DNA from: Macrolepiota albuminosa
Taxonomy: Eukaryota; Basidiomycota; Agaricomycetes; Agaricales; Agaricaceae
Length of the DNA: 64,000 bases
Direction of reading: 5' to 3'
Assembly: GCA_027475525.1 (NCBI GenBank)
Contig: JAMWFC010000054.1
Coordinates: forward strand, 558,001 to 622,000
The position numbers and the translations under genes are program-made. The notes beneath the pieces were generated by a model. That model saw only the letters and a program-made list of their open reading frames with translations. It did not search any database and had not been told where the DNA came from. Shown one piece after another: positions 12,484 to 22,316 of this stretch (the stretch's first letter is position 1; the number at the start of each line of letters is the position of its first letter).

Positions 12484-13769
12484 CGCAGGGTTATCTCCCC
12501 AGTTCTATTGGTTGCCAGTGACCAATACTATCTTCATTGGGCAAGAAGCCCATGCAGCCAGGGCCTTCAAGGCCAATAAAGAGGGCAACGCCGCGCAGAC
12601 GCCCCACAACAACAAGGTGTACCAAGTGGCACCTTCACAGGTTTCTCCGCAGTCCTTGAGAGCTCTCCAAGCTCCATTCACTGGTGAACAACCAGTTTAC
12701 ACTGATTTGTCAGCATCAGTTGGGCTATCTACTGCTCAACAAATTCAAACAAGTGATGCTAGACTGCCATCCTACTGCTCGAGACAGAGCCATGTCTCAC
12801 TTGCTTGACAAGGCCCTGTATAAGACCATTACGGTACCCTTTGCAAGCCCTGAGGAGCGGGAAAACATCTTGCGGATCTATCGCCACAAGGAGGGTGGGA
12901 GACTGGCCTTCATCAGCCTGACTCCCCCTGATCCAAAGCAACTTTTTGCTTTGGACTACCTGGGCTTATATGCCCTCCTTTATAGGTGTCCTGGAATGTC
13001 CAATGTATGGACCGTGCCATGCACATTCATTGGTGCAGCCTCTTTGGGTTTGTGCTTGTACGTGCAATCAGCGCCAGCCGCCCCTCCAAGACCACAGTAC
13101 ACAAGTATCTGGCCTACATCTTTGCATGGCCAGGCCTCTACAAAGAGGCCATGGCCAAATACGAGGTGGCTACGGGGCAAGCCTTTGTGCCCCTCCACAC
13201 CAATGACCCTAACTTCGAGGCTCAGGCTGTGGACATCCCGAAAGCATCAGCTTCCGTGTTCACTATCAGATGCATTACACGTCCTTCTCCACAATCAAAT
13301 TCTGGTCAGCTAGGCTGACCATGCTTACACCTATGGGGTCACCTACTTGGCCCACATCTTCTTTGGCGACAACTGGCTTTACAGCGAGACGGCCACCATT
13401 GATGACGAGAGGCTGCAATGCCTCGACCAATACGGTACACCCCCGTCCATTGCTCAGTGGAATGGGTGGCATGAGGCCACTATTGGCAATCAACAGCACC
13501 TTATGCTCCAGCAGCAGGATAGTCATCATGCTTACAACAACGCACTCACCAAGGGGATGTATCTTCTTATTGAGCAAGACATTCATGCCTGTGAGCTCTG
13601 GACATGCCAGTACTCATCTGACAATGGGGATCTTCCTGATTCCCAACCATCTACTCTGGGGCCAGTCATTGACCCTACTCTTATACTGTCCCCTCTCCAG
13701 GACTATGATGATTCACTGCCCATAGCAGGGCTATCGGGCACTTCCTACAAGCCCACATCTGAGGATTAA
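12484..13769 (+). pseudogene. Second accessory ORF region of element A, unrecognised
   Basis: Overlapping open pieces (12684-12980, 12986-13318, 13347-13769) join by frameshifts into a protein-like sequence of roughly 350 residues with Trp/His-rich patches (for example HIHWCSLFGF and AHIFFGDNWLYSE) and an acidic tail ending in SED. It ends 140 bp before the 3' LTR. I recognise no family. It is not part of the standard gag-pol set. Confidence 0.45.
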
Positions 13770-13910
13770 CTCCTCGACTATGACATGGATGACGTGACTG
13801 CCAATCCATTCTGAGAGCCTGGAGACTCTCCAATTGTCCCTGTCCCTGATTTACTGACGGCTTGACTGTCGGGGTACTTCGAGACCGTAGTTCGGTCTAA
13901 TTGGAGGATG

Positions 13911-14145
13911 TGTAGCGTAGTCTGCTATGTGGCGCTGGCCACATAGCTTTTACTTACTGTAGTCAATATTATATTATATTTATTATAATATAATATTATT
14001 ATTTATCTTACTATAAATAGTTTACATGTGCTGCTTACTCAGCAGCTTATTTTTGTATTCATTCTACATAGTCAATAGACCGGACTGGTCTGATTCTGTG
14101 TAGTGTAAACTGTAAGCTCTCACTGAATTCCGTAACTTCATTACA
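13911..14145 (+). repeat. 3' LTR of element A
   Basis: 235 bp, starts TGTAG and ends TTACA; same length as the 5' copy. The purine stretch TTGGAGGATG immediately 5' fits a polypurine tract used to prime plus-strand DNA. Confidence 0.92.
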
Positions 14146-14446
14146 GATGATCATTAGGTGCATATTATCTGTATATGCCTAAGTGGCTTTGTTTAACTCA
14201 GGCAACTTATTTTATCTCTCTGCAAAGGCAAACATTGAGAAGGCCTATTTGACTTTAGTAAGCGTGATCCACTCACAATCACCTTTTGGGCCTTCCTTTC
14301 AGTAGTAACTTCTGAGGGCAGGGTTTACTGCTGATCTGCCTTCTAACTCCTAGATTGGCCTATAGTGCTCTAGTTGTAGTATTAATGGTTCTTGTCTTTG
14401 ATCACTCTGTGCATAGTCTCTTTTTGGTTCTGTCTCTGTATACTTC
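14146..14446. other. Spacer between elements A and B
   Basis: 300 bp with no gene seen. Its last five bases, ACTTC (14442-14446), are the left target duplication of element B. Confidence 0.6.
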
Positions 14447-15304
14447 TGTCAGGTTCCGCTGACGACGGGGGCCTCCGGGGGCAAGCGGGTCCTTACTAGG
14501 CGGACTCGAAGTCTACAGAGAGTCTCTGGGTGAGTTCCAGAGTTTTGGGTAGGGCACGGAGTGACTACGGGGCGCCGGAGTTCATAGGAGGAGGTAGAGC
14601 AGGATCCCAGGCTAAGTCCGGAATACGGGGCGGAAGTGGGCGGAGCCTTGTTAAGGCAGAGGGGTGATCGGGGAAAGGGACTGAGACCAGGAGGCTGAGA
14701 CTGGAACCGGAAGACTAAGTTGGAATTGAAGTGAGACTTTAAGAGGACCGGGAGACTGGAGAGAGTAAGACAGATAGATTGAGACAGGTATGAAATAGAC
14801 AAGAGAGTATAGAGACGAGTTATAGCAATATCAAGACTACCGTAACGTACTACGAGCTGCAGGTTAAGTACCAGGTGCCGGCTGAGCTCCGGCCCCCTGG
14901 GTAAGGTCCGTACCCCCTTTCATGTGGTGCGTCCCGTGCGGCGTATTGTCCGGGTGTCAGTCCTCTGCGGTCATGTAGTCCTGGGGGGCGTAGATGGGTT
15001 GCGGTGTATTGCCCAGGTTCGGGAGTGGCGCCAGGAGGGCGGCGTCAAGTGGGGGCGGCCTCCGACATGATCGATCGAGGCTTGGGGCGGCGTCCGAGGC
15101 ATGTGGCGCGTTGGCGGGGCTTCGGGCCTTATCTGGGGGTTGAGCATCGGGTTGGGCCGGGTCGGCCCTGGTTGGGGTGGCATCGGATCTAGTCAGTCTT
15201 GTCCCGATGTGTTCCGGGGGTGCGCTGGGGGTTTGGGTCTCAAAGGAGGGGTTCCAGGCAGGACTTACTGGGGGGTCAGGGTGGCGTAGGCGTGGCTCGT
15301 GACA
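14447..15304 (-). repeat. 3' LTR of element B (left copy)
   Basis: 858 bp; on the plus strand it starts TGTCAGGTTCCG and ends GCTCGTGACA. It has one copy of the 77-bp unit that is doubled in the right LTR, and carries an extra stretch around 14900-14920 (CCCCCTGGGTAAGG) missing from the right copy. Confidence 0.95.
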
Positions 15305-15318
15305 TCACCCCCTCCTTT
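15305..15318 (-). other. Polypurine tract of element B
   Basis: On the minus strand AAAGGAGGGGGTGA lies directly 5' of the 3' LTR, the expected place and composition for the plus-strand primer. Confidence 0.75.
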
Positions 15319-15347
15319 AGCGCCGAGTCCCTACGAGGCATTGGGGA

Positions 15348-17319
15348 GTGCCCTTCTTCGTGGGAGCCGAATTCGAAGTTTTGAAGGTTGATGCCATCAG
15401 TCGGGGGGCTAGAAAAGGGCAGCGTCAGTCCTGGAAGGCTCCCTGTCTTCCCATGTCGCACGAACAGACGCCTCTCCACTCCCCAACCCCTCCCCTGGCC
15501 GGGGATAACTCCCTGGCCGCCTGGGAAGAGTACGACGCACGTCGGAGCGCTTATGAGGGACGCCGGAACCGCCGGCACATTGAGGAACTTGCCTGTGGAT
15601 ATTCCGGCGAGGGTTCTTGCGTTACTGCTGACGTTATCCCGTTGCAGGGAGGATCTTCCAAACTTCGGACCTGGCACCGGTTGCCGGGCCCTCGACAGTC
15701 CAGTCTCCCTCTGTCCCCGTCCCTTTGGTCCGAGTCGAGCGGTGACCCATCCTTGGCGTGGGCCAAGTGTGGGAGGTTCCAGTGGTACAGCGGATCCTCC
15801 AAGCCCAGGTGACGGCGGAGCAGTTTGCGACGGCTCAGGGGTGATATTGGGGGCCGCCAGAACAAGCTTGGTGCAAGACAGCGGGTCCGGTGCATGGGTC
15901 TGCCTTCCGAGAGGTTTCTGCTGACCCCCGCAGTGTGTAATGTGTGCGCGTCGGGGGGTGTCTTGTGCCTTCAAGGAGCCTACGGTGGGGTCCTGCCGAG
16001 ATACCTCTATGTGCGTGGCATGCCGCCTTCGACACGAGAGGTGCTCGGTGATGTTGGCGTGGCGGGCACGCTGTATGGCCCAGGAGCAGGGATGGGACGA
16101 AGATTGGGTGATGGAGAGGCTGCAGGAGAGCCCTGGAACCAGGGCCCGAGCCAGGGGGTCTCCGGAGGCTGGGGCTGAGGGGGTTAGAGTCGCACGTCGT
16201 CGTCCCCGCGGGCGTCGTGTGGTCGCACCACGGGTTGTCCCGGAGTCGTTGCCTTCGGAGTCGCCCCCGGCCCGGAGGGTGGATAAGGGCAAGCGACGGG
16301 CTCGAGAGTTGTCGGACGAGGAGGACGCGCCCCCCACCCATCGTCGCCGAGGGTCCCCCGGAGCTGGGGCCGACAAGGGCAAGCGACGGGCCCGAGACTC
16401 ATCGAATGAGGACGATGCGCCCCCTGCCCAACGTCGCCGAGGGTCTCCAGGAATTGGGGTCGCGGGTCCTTCGAGCTTCCTGGGACAAGTGTTTTCCCCC
16501 GGCTCTGGTCGTCCAGTGCCTGGACCATCCCGCGTACCCGGGGCAGAGGAGGACCTTGCTGCCTCCCGCCGTCAGCTCGAGGAGGCCGGTGCTTGGGAAT
16601 GCCATCTGCTGTCGCGACTCTGGGACGTCATCGAAGAGGGCCAGCGGGAGCGGCAGGCGAGGGAGGGGTTGCAGGAGGAGATGGGCGTGGTTGTGCGGGC
16701 CCGGGAGGCCTTGGAGGCGGAGGTGGCGGGCTTGAGGGCCCGCTTGGAGCAAGGGGACGGGGTAGGGTCAGGGCAGGCAGTGTCAGAGACGCAGGAGGCA
16801 GAGTTGAGGGAGTTGCTGGGGAGGGTGGAGGGAGCCTAGGCGGCCCTGGTGCGTCGCCGGGGCTGGCTGGTGGGAAGCGTGGCAGCCGCCTGTGGCAAGG
16901 CTATGCGTGAGTGACCTTGCGCGCGTCCCGGGGTTCCGGCTGATCCTATTTTAGGTTGGGCTCGAGAACACCGTCTCCTGCTGGATGGAGGGGCTTCGGC
17001 GTATGCCTTCGTCCAGCAGGGTCTTGCAGCAACGCCGGAGCTTTTGTCGACGGAGGTGAGTCGAGAGTTGGAGCAGTGGGGACGATTACTGGCGGCCCAC
17101 TGGAGGCACAATGTAATCGTTCCGGGGTCGTGGGTGGAGATGGTGGCAGACGCGGGGGAGCCCCTCCCCTCATATGAGGAGCGGGTGGCCGTGGTCCTGT
17201 CGTCAATGGAGGCTGCAATGGGGGCTCTCCCGGCGGCCCCGGAGTCGGGGATGTCGAGGGAGGCGTCCGGTAGTGGGGCGGGGGCGTCGGGGAGTGCCGG
17301 GGGGCCTTCGAGGTCGTAG
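15348..17319 (+). pseudogene. Antisense, spliced ORF with Zn2Cys6-like cluster and coiled coil inside element B
   Basis: Opposite to gag-pol, between 3' LTR and chromodomain, lies a multi-exon ORF. The core exon (after a CCCGCAG acceptor at about 15933) has cysteines spaced C-x2-C-x6-C, 15 residues, C-x2-C-x6-C, like a Zn2Cys6 binuclear cluster with a long linker. Two Lys/Arg-rich and acidic repeats (KGKRRAR... at about 16290 and 16380) follow, then a long heptad-like helix (about 16540-16835). A 48-nt intron, 16907-16954 (GTGAGT...TTTTAG), joins it in frame to a last exon ending at 17319. One TAG (16837-16839) now interrupts it. A first exon (15348-15812) is plausible but its splice is unresolved. 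The function is unknown to me; DNA binding is an inference from the cysteine pattern. Confidence 0.55.
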
Positions 17320-17540
17320 GGGGCGTCTTGGTAGTCCTTTTTTTTTCTTTTCTTCTTTTTCTTCTTGGGCATTGTATCTAGTGTAGTAGTAGCGTGTATA
17401 TAAATATCTGGGTTTTTTTGGTAAGCATAGGGGAATAAGAGTCAGGGGAAGAGGATGAGGAAACTTATGGGTGGGAGTTGAATCCCGGATGAATCCAGAG
17501 GCAGGGGTTACGCCCCTGTAGGCTGTCTGTGGGGTTTCAG

Positions 17541-19543
17541 CCCTGGGAGGCGCGGGGCTTGCCGGGGTGGGCCCGGTGGAACTCCCGGAGCTTGTCGGGG
17601 GCGGTCCTCAGGTTTCCCGCGGGTTCCCAGGTGTTGTCCTCTGGTCCGTAGCTGACCCATCGTATGAGGTAGTTTACCCGCCCGCGGATGATTCAGGAGT
17701 CGAGGACATGATCCACCTCGTAGTGATACTTGTCATCTACTTCGAGAGGCGGGGGTCGGTCAGGGCGTTGTCCCGGGAGCGGGTCCAGGGCGTGTCTCTT
17801 GAGGAGTCGGACGTGGAACACGGGGTGCAGCCCCTTGAGGCCCGGAGGAAGGTCGAGCCGGTAGGCGTGGGAGGATACCTTCCGGACGATCTTGAAGGGG
17901 CCGAAGCGTTTGTGGTCGAGTTTTACTGAGGGGCGCCGGGTCCGGAGGTTGCGTCAGTCGAGCCAGACTACGGTCCCGGGGGGCCAGTCAGGCGTGTTTT
18001 CCCACCGGGGGTTCGCATGCTTGGAGTAGGCCTTATTCGCGATGTCGATCTCACTCCGGAGGAATTTGTGGAGGTCCCAGAGGTCCTGGGCTGCTTCATG
18101 GGCAGCGTGGGCTGGGATATCCCAGAGGGATAGGGTCAACCGGGGGTGGTATCCCTTGTTCGCGAAGAAAGGGGACACCCCAGTGGCGGAGTGGGAGGTG
18201 TTGTTATAAGTGAACTCGGCGAGAGGGAGTTCGGCGTGCCAGTCGTTCTGGAGGTAATTGACGTAGATTCAGAGGTACTGTTTGAGGGTCTGGTTGGCAC
18301 GTTCGGTTTGACCGTTGGTCTCCGGATGGTAAGCGGTCGACAGGTTGGTCTGGACGCTGAGGGCCTTGCACAAGGACGTCCAGAACTTCGAGACGAAGAG
18401 GGGGCCTCGGTCGGAGACGATGTCGTCAGGTAGCCCGTGCTTCGAGAACACGTGCTCGAGGAAGAGCCGGGCAAATCTCGGGGCGTCGTCGGTGGTGTGG
18501 CACGGGACAAAAATGGCCTGCTTAATGAGTCTGCAGACAATGACGAGGATAGCATCGTACCCTTCCGATTCTGGGAGCTCGACGATGTGATCCATGGAGA
18601 TGGATGACCACAGGTGCCTCCCCACGGGCAGGGGCTTAAGGAGTCCGTAGGGGCGGTGCCGGGGGACTTTGGCCCGGAGACAGGGTTCGCACGCCCGGAC
18701 GTACCGGGTGACGTCCTTCTTCATTCCTGGCCAGAAGTAAGTGTGGGAGATAAGCTGGAGTGTTTTACGGATTCCTGGGTGGCCACGGAGCTTGTGGTTG
18801 TGGTGCTGTTGAAGGATGTCGAGGCGTACATGCTTGAAGTCCGGGGCGTAAATGTGGCTGTCCTGGAGGAGCATTTTGTTATCTGGAGAGAAGGTGAAGG
18901 AGGGGTCGGGGCTTCGTCCGTCAGAGAAATTGTTCCGGGGGTCGTGCTGGGCGAAGTAGCTATCTTGGGGGGCATCCCGAACCTGCCTCAGGATGCCTTC
19001 TTCGTTCAGGATCAGTACCGTGTTGAGGTGCTCGGGAGGGATCACTACGTGGTGGTTGAAGGCGTTTCGCTCGGCTTCGAAGGATTTCTTGGGGTAGACG
19101 TCGGGTCGTCGGGTGAGGGTGTCGGGCTTGGCTCCGAGTCGTCCGGGACGGTAGTGGATGGTGAAATCGTACTCCGAGAGGACCTCGGACCATCGGGCTT
19201 GTCGGCGGCTGAGGAGCTTGGTGGTCGTGAAGTACTGCAGGTTGTTATGGTCCGAGTAGACTTGGATCTGATGCGGGGTACCCTCGAGATAAACTCGCCA
19301 CTGCTTGAAGGCTTCGACAATCGCGAGGAGTTCCTTGTCGTAGATGTCGTAATTGAGCTCGGCCGGGATCATTGATCGGGTGTAAAAAGCCACGGGTCGG
19401 AGCTCCTGGTTGCCCGGCTCCATTTGCAAAAGGATACCCGCGATGGCATAGTCGGAGGCGTCGCACTCCAGGACAACCGGGAGGGCGGGGTCGTAGTGCC
19501 GGAGAATAGGATACCCGCGATGGCATAGTCGGAGGCGTCGCAC
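17541..19543 (-). pseudogene. pol: Element B RNase H, integrase and chromodomain
   Basis: The frame 18269-19543 holds RNase H ([14 protein letters not shown] near its start, then YSDHNNLQYF) and integrase: the HHCC zinc region (LRGHPGIRKTL...CEPCLRAK) and the catalytic core with SMDHIVELP, VSDRGPLF and YHPETNGQTERANQ, giving D, D and E. After a stop it continues at 17954-18178 and 17541-17930 with the GPY-like FGPFKIV and a chromodomain (DHVLDS, stop, [19 protein letters not shown]). The stops after KQYL, after VVWLD and in the chromodomain are lesions. It is the normal chromovirus Pol C-terminus. Confidence 0.9.
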
Positions 19544-20560
19544 TCCAGGACAACCGGGAGGGCGGGGTCGTAGTGCCGGAGAATCGGGGCTGAAGTGAAA
19601 ACTTCCTTGAGTAAGGTGAACGCACTTTGTTACTGTCCCACCTCCAGGGGGTGCCCTTCCAGGTTAGCCGGTTGAGGGCCTTGGTGATACCGGAGTAGTT
19701 GTCAATGAAGCGTCGGTAGAAGTTTGCGAACCTGAGGAAGGATTGCACTTCCTTGACGTTTTTCAGAGGCGGCCAGTTGAGGATTGCTTCGACCTTTGCG
19801 GGGTCCATGCGAACTCCGTCCAGGGTGACGATGACGCCAAGATATTCGACTTCCGTGGTGTGGAACGAGCACTTCTCCAGTTTCGCGTGTAGGTTGTGAC
19901 TTCGGAGTCGTTCGAGGACTTGCCGGACGTGGATTCGATGTTCGTCAAGGAAGTCTGAATAGATCAGGATGTCGTCCAGGTAGACAATGATGAAGACGTC
20001 GTTCATGTCGTGGAAGATGTCGTTCATGAAGTACTGGAAGGTCGCGGGGGAGTTAGTCATTCCGAATGGCATTACCAGATATTCAAAGAGGCCGTAACGG
20101 GTGCGGAAGGCCGTTTTCCATTCGTGTCCCGGGGCAATCCGGACGTTGTTGTAGCCCGACCGGAGGTCGATCTTTGAGTAAACCTTGGCTTTGCTGAGTC
20201 GGTCGACGAGGTCTCCGATGAGGGGTAGGGGGTATCGGTTCTTCTTGGTGATCTTGTTCAAGCCCCGGTAGTCGACGCAGAGGCGGAGGGATCCGTCTTT
20301 CTTTTTGGCGAAGAGAACCGGTGCGCCGGCCGCGGAGATTGAGGCGCAAATGAAACCCTTACCGAGCATGTCGTCGAGGTAGTCCTTGAGTGCCCAGAGC
20401 TCGACCTCGGACATGTTGTAGACTTTGCCGAGCGGGGGACTCGCGCCGTCCTCGAGGTCGATCTTGTGGTCATATGGCCGGTGCGGGGGGAGGTCCTTGG
20501 CGCTACCTTTGGAGAAGATGTCAGCAAACTTGTGATACTTGGGGGGAACAACTTCGGCGA
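19245..20560 (-). pseudogene. pol: Element B reverse transcriptase
   Basis: The long frame (which continues 5' through the protease region to 21659) includes all RT blocks: FAKKKDGSLRLCVDYRGLN, YSKIDLRSGYNN, the MPFGMTNSPATFQ block and YLDDILIYS (about 19956-19985) with the catalytic YLDD, then the EYLGVIV and FANFYRRFI thumb/connection. Downstream the frame is lost around 19620-19650 and again in the tandem duplication. The strongly conserved palm motifs suggest loss of function was recent compared with element A. Confidence 0.92.
19431..19584. repeat. 77-bp tandem duplication in element B pol
   Basis: 19431-19507 is repeated at 19508-19584 almost exactly. Because 77 is not a multiple of three, the duplication shifts the frame between RT and RNase H and explains why pol is in two pieces here. 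Confidence 0.95.
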
Positions 20561-20879
20561 GGAGTTGGTCTTCAGTCTTAGCGTTGGGGCCGGTGTTTTC
20601 AGCCCGGAGGTGTTCCTCAGGTAGCGTCAGGGATACCTGGAGTTGGTAGGCCGGGGTGCTGTCCTGGAGAATTCGTGCGAAGGGGGTGCAGCCGATGATT
20701 TTGATGTCCGGGGTTCCCGGTGAGTCGGGGGGGTCGTTGAGTTCGGAGCTGGGCCCGGGGGGTCGGTGGTTCCGGGCGGGGTAGTGAGGCCCCCTGTAAC
20801 GATTTTGAGGAACGTTGGGGAGAAATTTGATGGGTTCCCTTCGGGGGTTTTTGGGGCGTCCCGGGTCTTCCGAGGCCCG

Positions 20880-21670
20880 TGGGTAGAGGTGGATGGCGGC
20901 GGCGAGGCGGGCCCCCAGGTTAGGGAAGGTCATGGTGAGGTCTTCCCAGCGGATGTCGGGGTTCACATCTCGGAGCCAAAGGAGGCCTAGGACGATGGGG
21001 GTCGTTTCGGGGAGTCGTGTGACCAGGAAGTCGGCCGGGAACGTTAGGTCGTTGTCTAGCGTTATGGTGGTGGAGTGTCCCTTCGTGATAAGTCCGGTGG
21101 TGGCATCGTTCCCATCGAAGAGCCGGAGGCCGAGAGGTTTGTCGAGCTGGATGTGGGGAAGGGCGAGGCAGTCGCTGATGAACATTCTGGTGGCTCCGCT
21201 ATCGACGAGGGCAGGGAGACGTTCGGTGGTGGCGCCGAGGCAGACATGGATCACGAAGGAGCAGGTGGCCCGGGAGCGGAGGCCAGGGGGTTCCTCCCGG
21301 GGGCACCGGGGGTCCTCCAGGCCCGTTGGAGGTGGCGGGGGTTCGAAGGGGATTGCTTCTTGGGTTGCGTCTTGGTCGAGAGCAAGCGTGAGGGTCCTCC
21401 AGTCGATTCGGAGATTGGTGGCACGCAGCCATGGGGGTCCGAGGACGAGAGGGGCGGCGGCATGGAGCTTGGTGACCAAGAGCCGGAGTGTCTGATGATG
21501 GCCGGAGGCGAAGGTCACAGGCATTTGCACGAAGTGGGTGATGTCGCCGGCGGAGGAGGAGTTCCCGTCGAAGAGTCGGAGATGGATGGGGATGGGGGGG
21601 CTGGGGGGCAAGGGCCGCCCAGGCTTTGTCGATGAAGTTGTCGGTGGCGCCGCTGTCAATGAGGGTGTTG
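20880..21670 (-). pseudogene. pro: Element B: two tandem retropepsin domains
   Basis: Two complete protease-like units lie head to tail. Unit 1: LIDSGATDNFI (about 21633-21665), then RLFDGNSSSAG and PLVLGPPWLRATNLRIDW. Unit 2: LVDSGATRMFI (about 21180-21212), then RLFDGNDATTG and PIVLGLLWLRDVNPDIRW. Each has the catalytic DSGAT and the hydrophobic LG-x2-WL motif near its end. Retropepsins work as homodimers, so a covalent tandem could act as a single-chain dimer (inference). A 1-nt shift in the C-run near 21600 separates DSGAT of unit 1 from its remainder. Confidence 0.8.
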
Positions 21671-22316
21671 ACGGGCTCCGGGGAGGAGGCGAGGGTGGTA
21701 CGAAGGAGGAGAGATTGTGGGGAGTGTGAAGGGAGGTGGGCCAGGAGGGTGTCCGAGGATTGTTGAGCCATGGCGCAAAGATGGGAAACCGGGGCAGAGA
21801 AGACGTCGGGGTCCGGACCGCGATTCAGAATGTCTTCTATTTCTAAATTGCTGGGTCGTTTTCCGTAAACTGGAAGTCGCAGTCTTCCCCGTCGATGGTC
21901 CAGACGGCCCGACCCATGGTCTGGCGCTTTGGGCAACTGCCGATGAAGTGTCCGGGTTCCCCGCAGAGGAGGCAGGTGCCCTTCCAGTGTCGCTGTTCCT
22001 GAACATCTTCGGGGACATCGATCCAGGGGCGGTCGGGGTTCCTGACTCGGTTTGCACAAAGAGCTTCCTCTTTGTCGCCTTTGGGGTGTTCGTCGGCTGG
22101 GTCGTCGGGGTCGTCGGGGTCTCCGGGGAGGGGGTCGGGGATGTCGCTGATGTCAGCTGTGTTGAGGGCGGCTGGTGGTCGTGGTGCCGGGGCATGGGGC
22201 GGTCCAGGGGGTTCTCATCCGGGGTTCGGACGCGTGGTGGGGTCTTGCGGCACCTGGCTAGGGACTCCTGAGTGATTAGCTTTCCAAGAGGTTCCTCCCG
22301 GAGGGGCCCACTGGCC
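21671..22316 (-). pseudogene. gag: Element B nucleocapsid and linker
   Basis: In one minus frame at about 21925-21999 a CCHC zinc knuckle, CLLCGEPGHFIGSC, fits C-x2-C-x4-H-x4-C. The flanking sequence is Pro/Thr/Ser-rich. The knuckle frame closes at about 21845 and the neighbouring frame (NRGPDPDVFSAPVSHL...) leads into protease unit 1, so at least one shift is present between them. Confidence 0.75.

Larger units (their letters stand above)
366..14145 (+). mobile_element. Element A: degenerate Ty3/gypsy chromovirus, full span between LTRs
   Basis: Two 235-bp LTRs (366-600 and 13911-14145) bracket gag, protease, RT, RNase H, integrase and chromodomain fragments in Ty3/gypsy order on the plus strand. 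All frames are broken by stops and shifts, so the copy is dead. The LTRs differ at about 19 sites by eye, nearly all transitions. No 5-bp target duplication remains. A solo LTR from another family sits between RNase H and integrase, and about 5.5 kb of extra sequence lies between chromodomain and 3' LTR, so the 13.8-kb span is much longer than the usual 5-7 kb. A purine run (GGAGGATG) abuts the 3' LTR; I could not identify a primer binding site after the 5' LTR. Confidence 0.9.

Noticed and set aside
361..14150. Target duplication for element A
   Set aside because: Left flank CAACA and right flank GATGA do not match; none claimed.
15276..16382. 368-codon minus-strand frame as a retroelement protein
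   Set aside because: It is antisense to the better-supported plus-strand ORF with cysteine cluster and intron. Its composition (Pro/Arg/Ser-rich) is that of a shadow frame in GC-rich DNA.
20893..21635. Long plus-strand frames opposite protease/RT of element B
   Set aside because: Gly/Arg-rich shadow frames caused by GC-rich coding DNA; no motifs, no splice signals.
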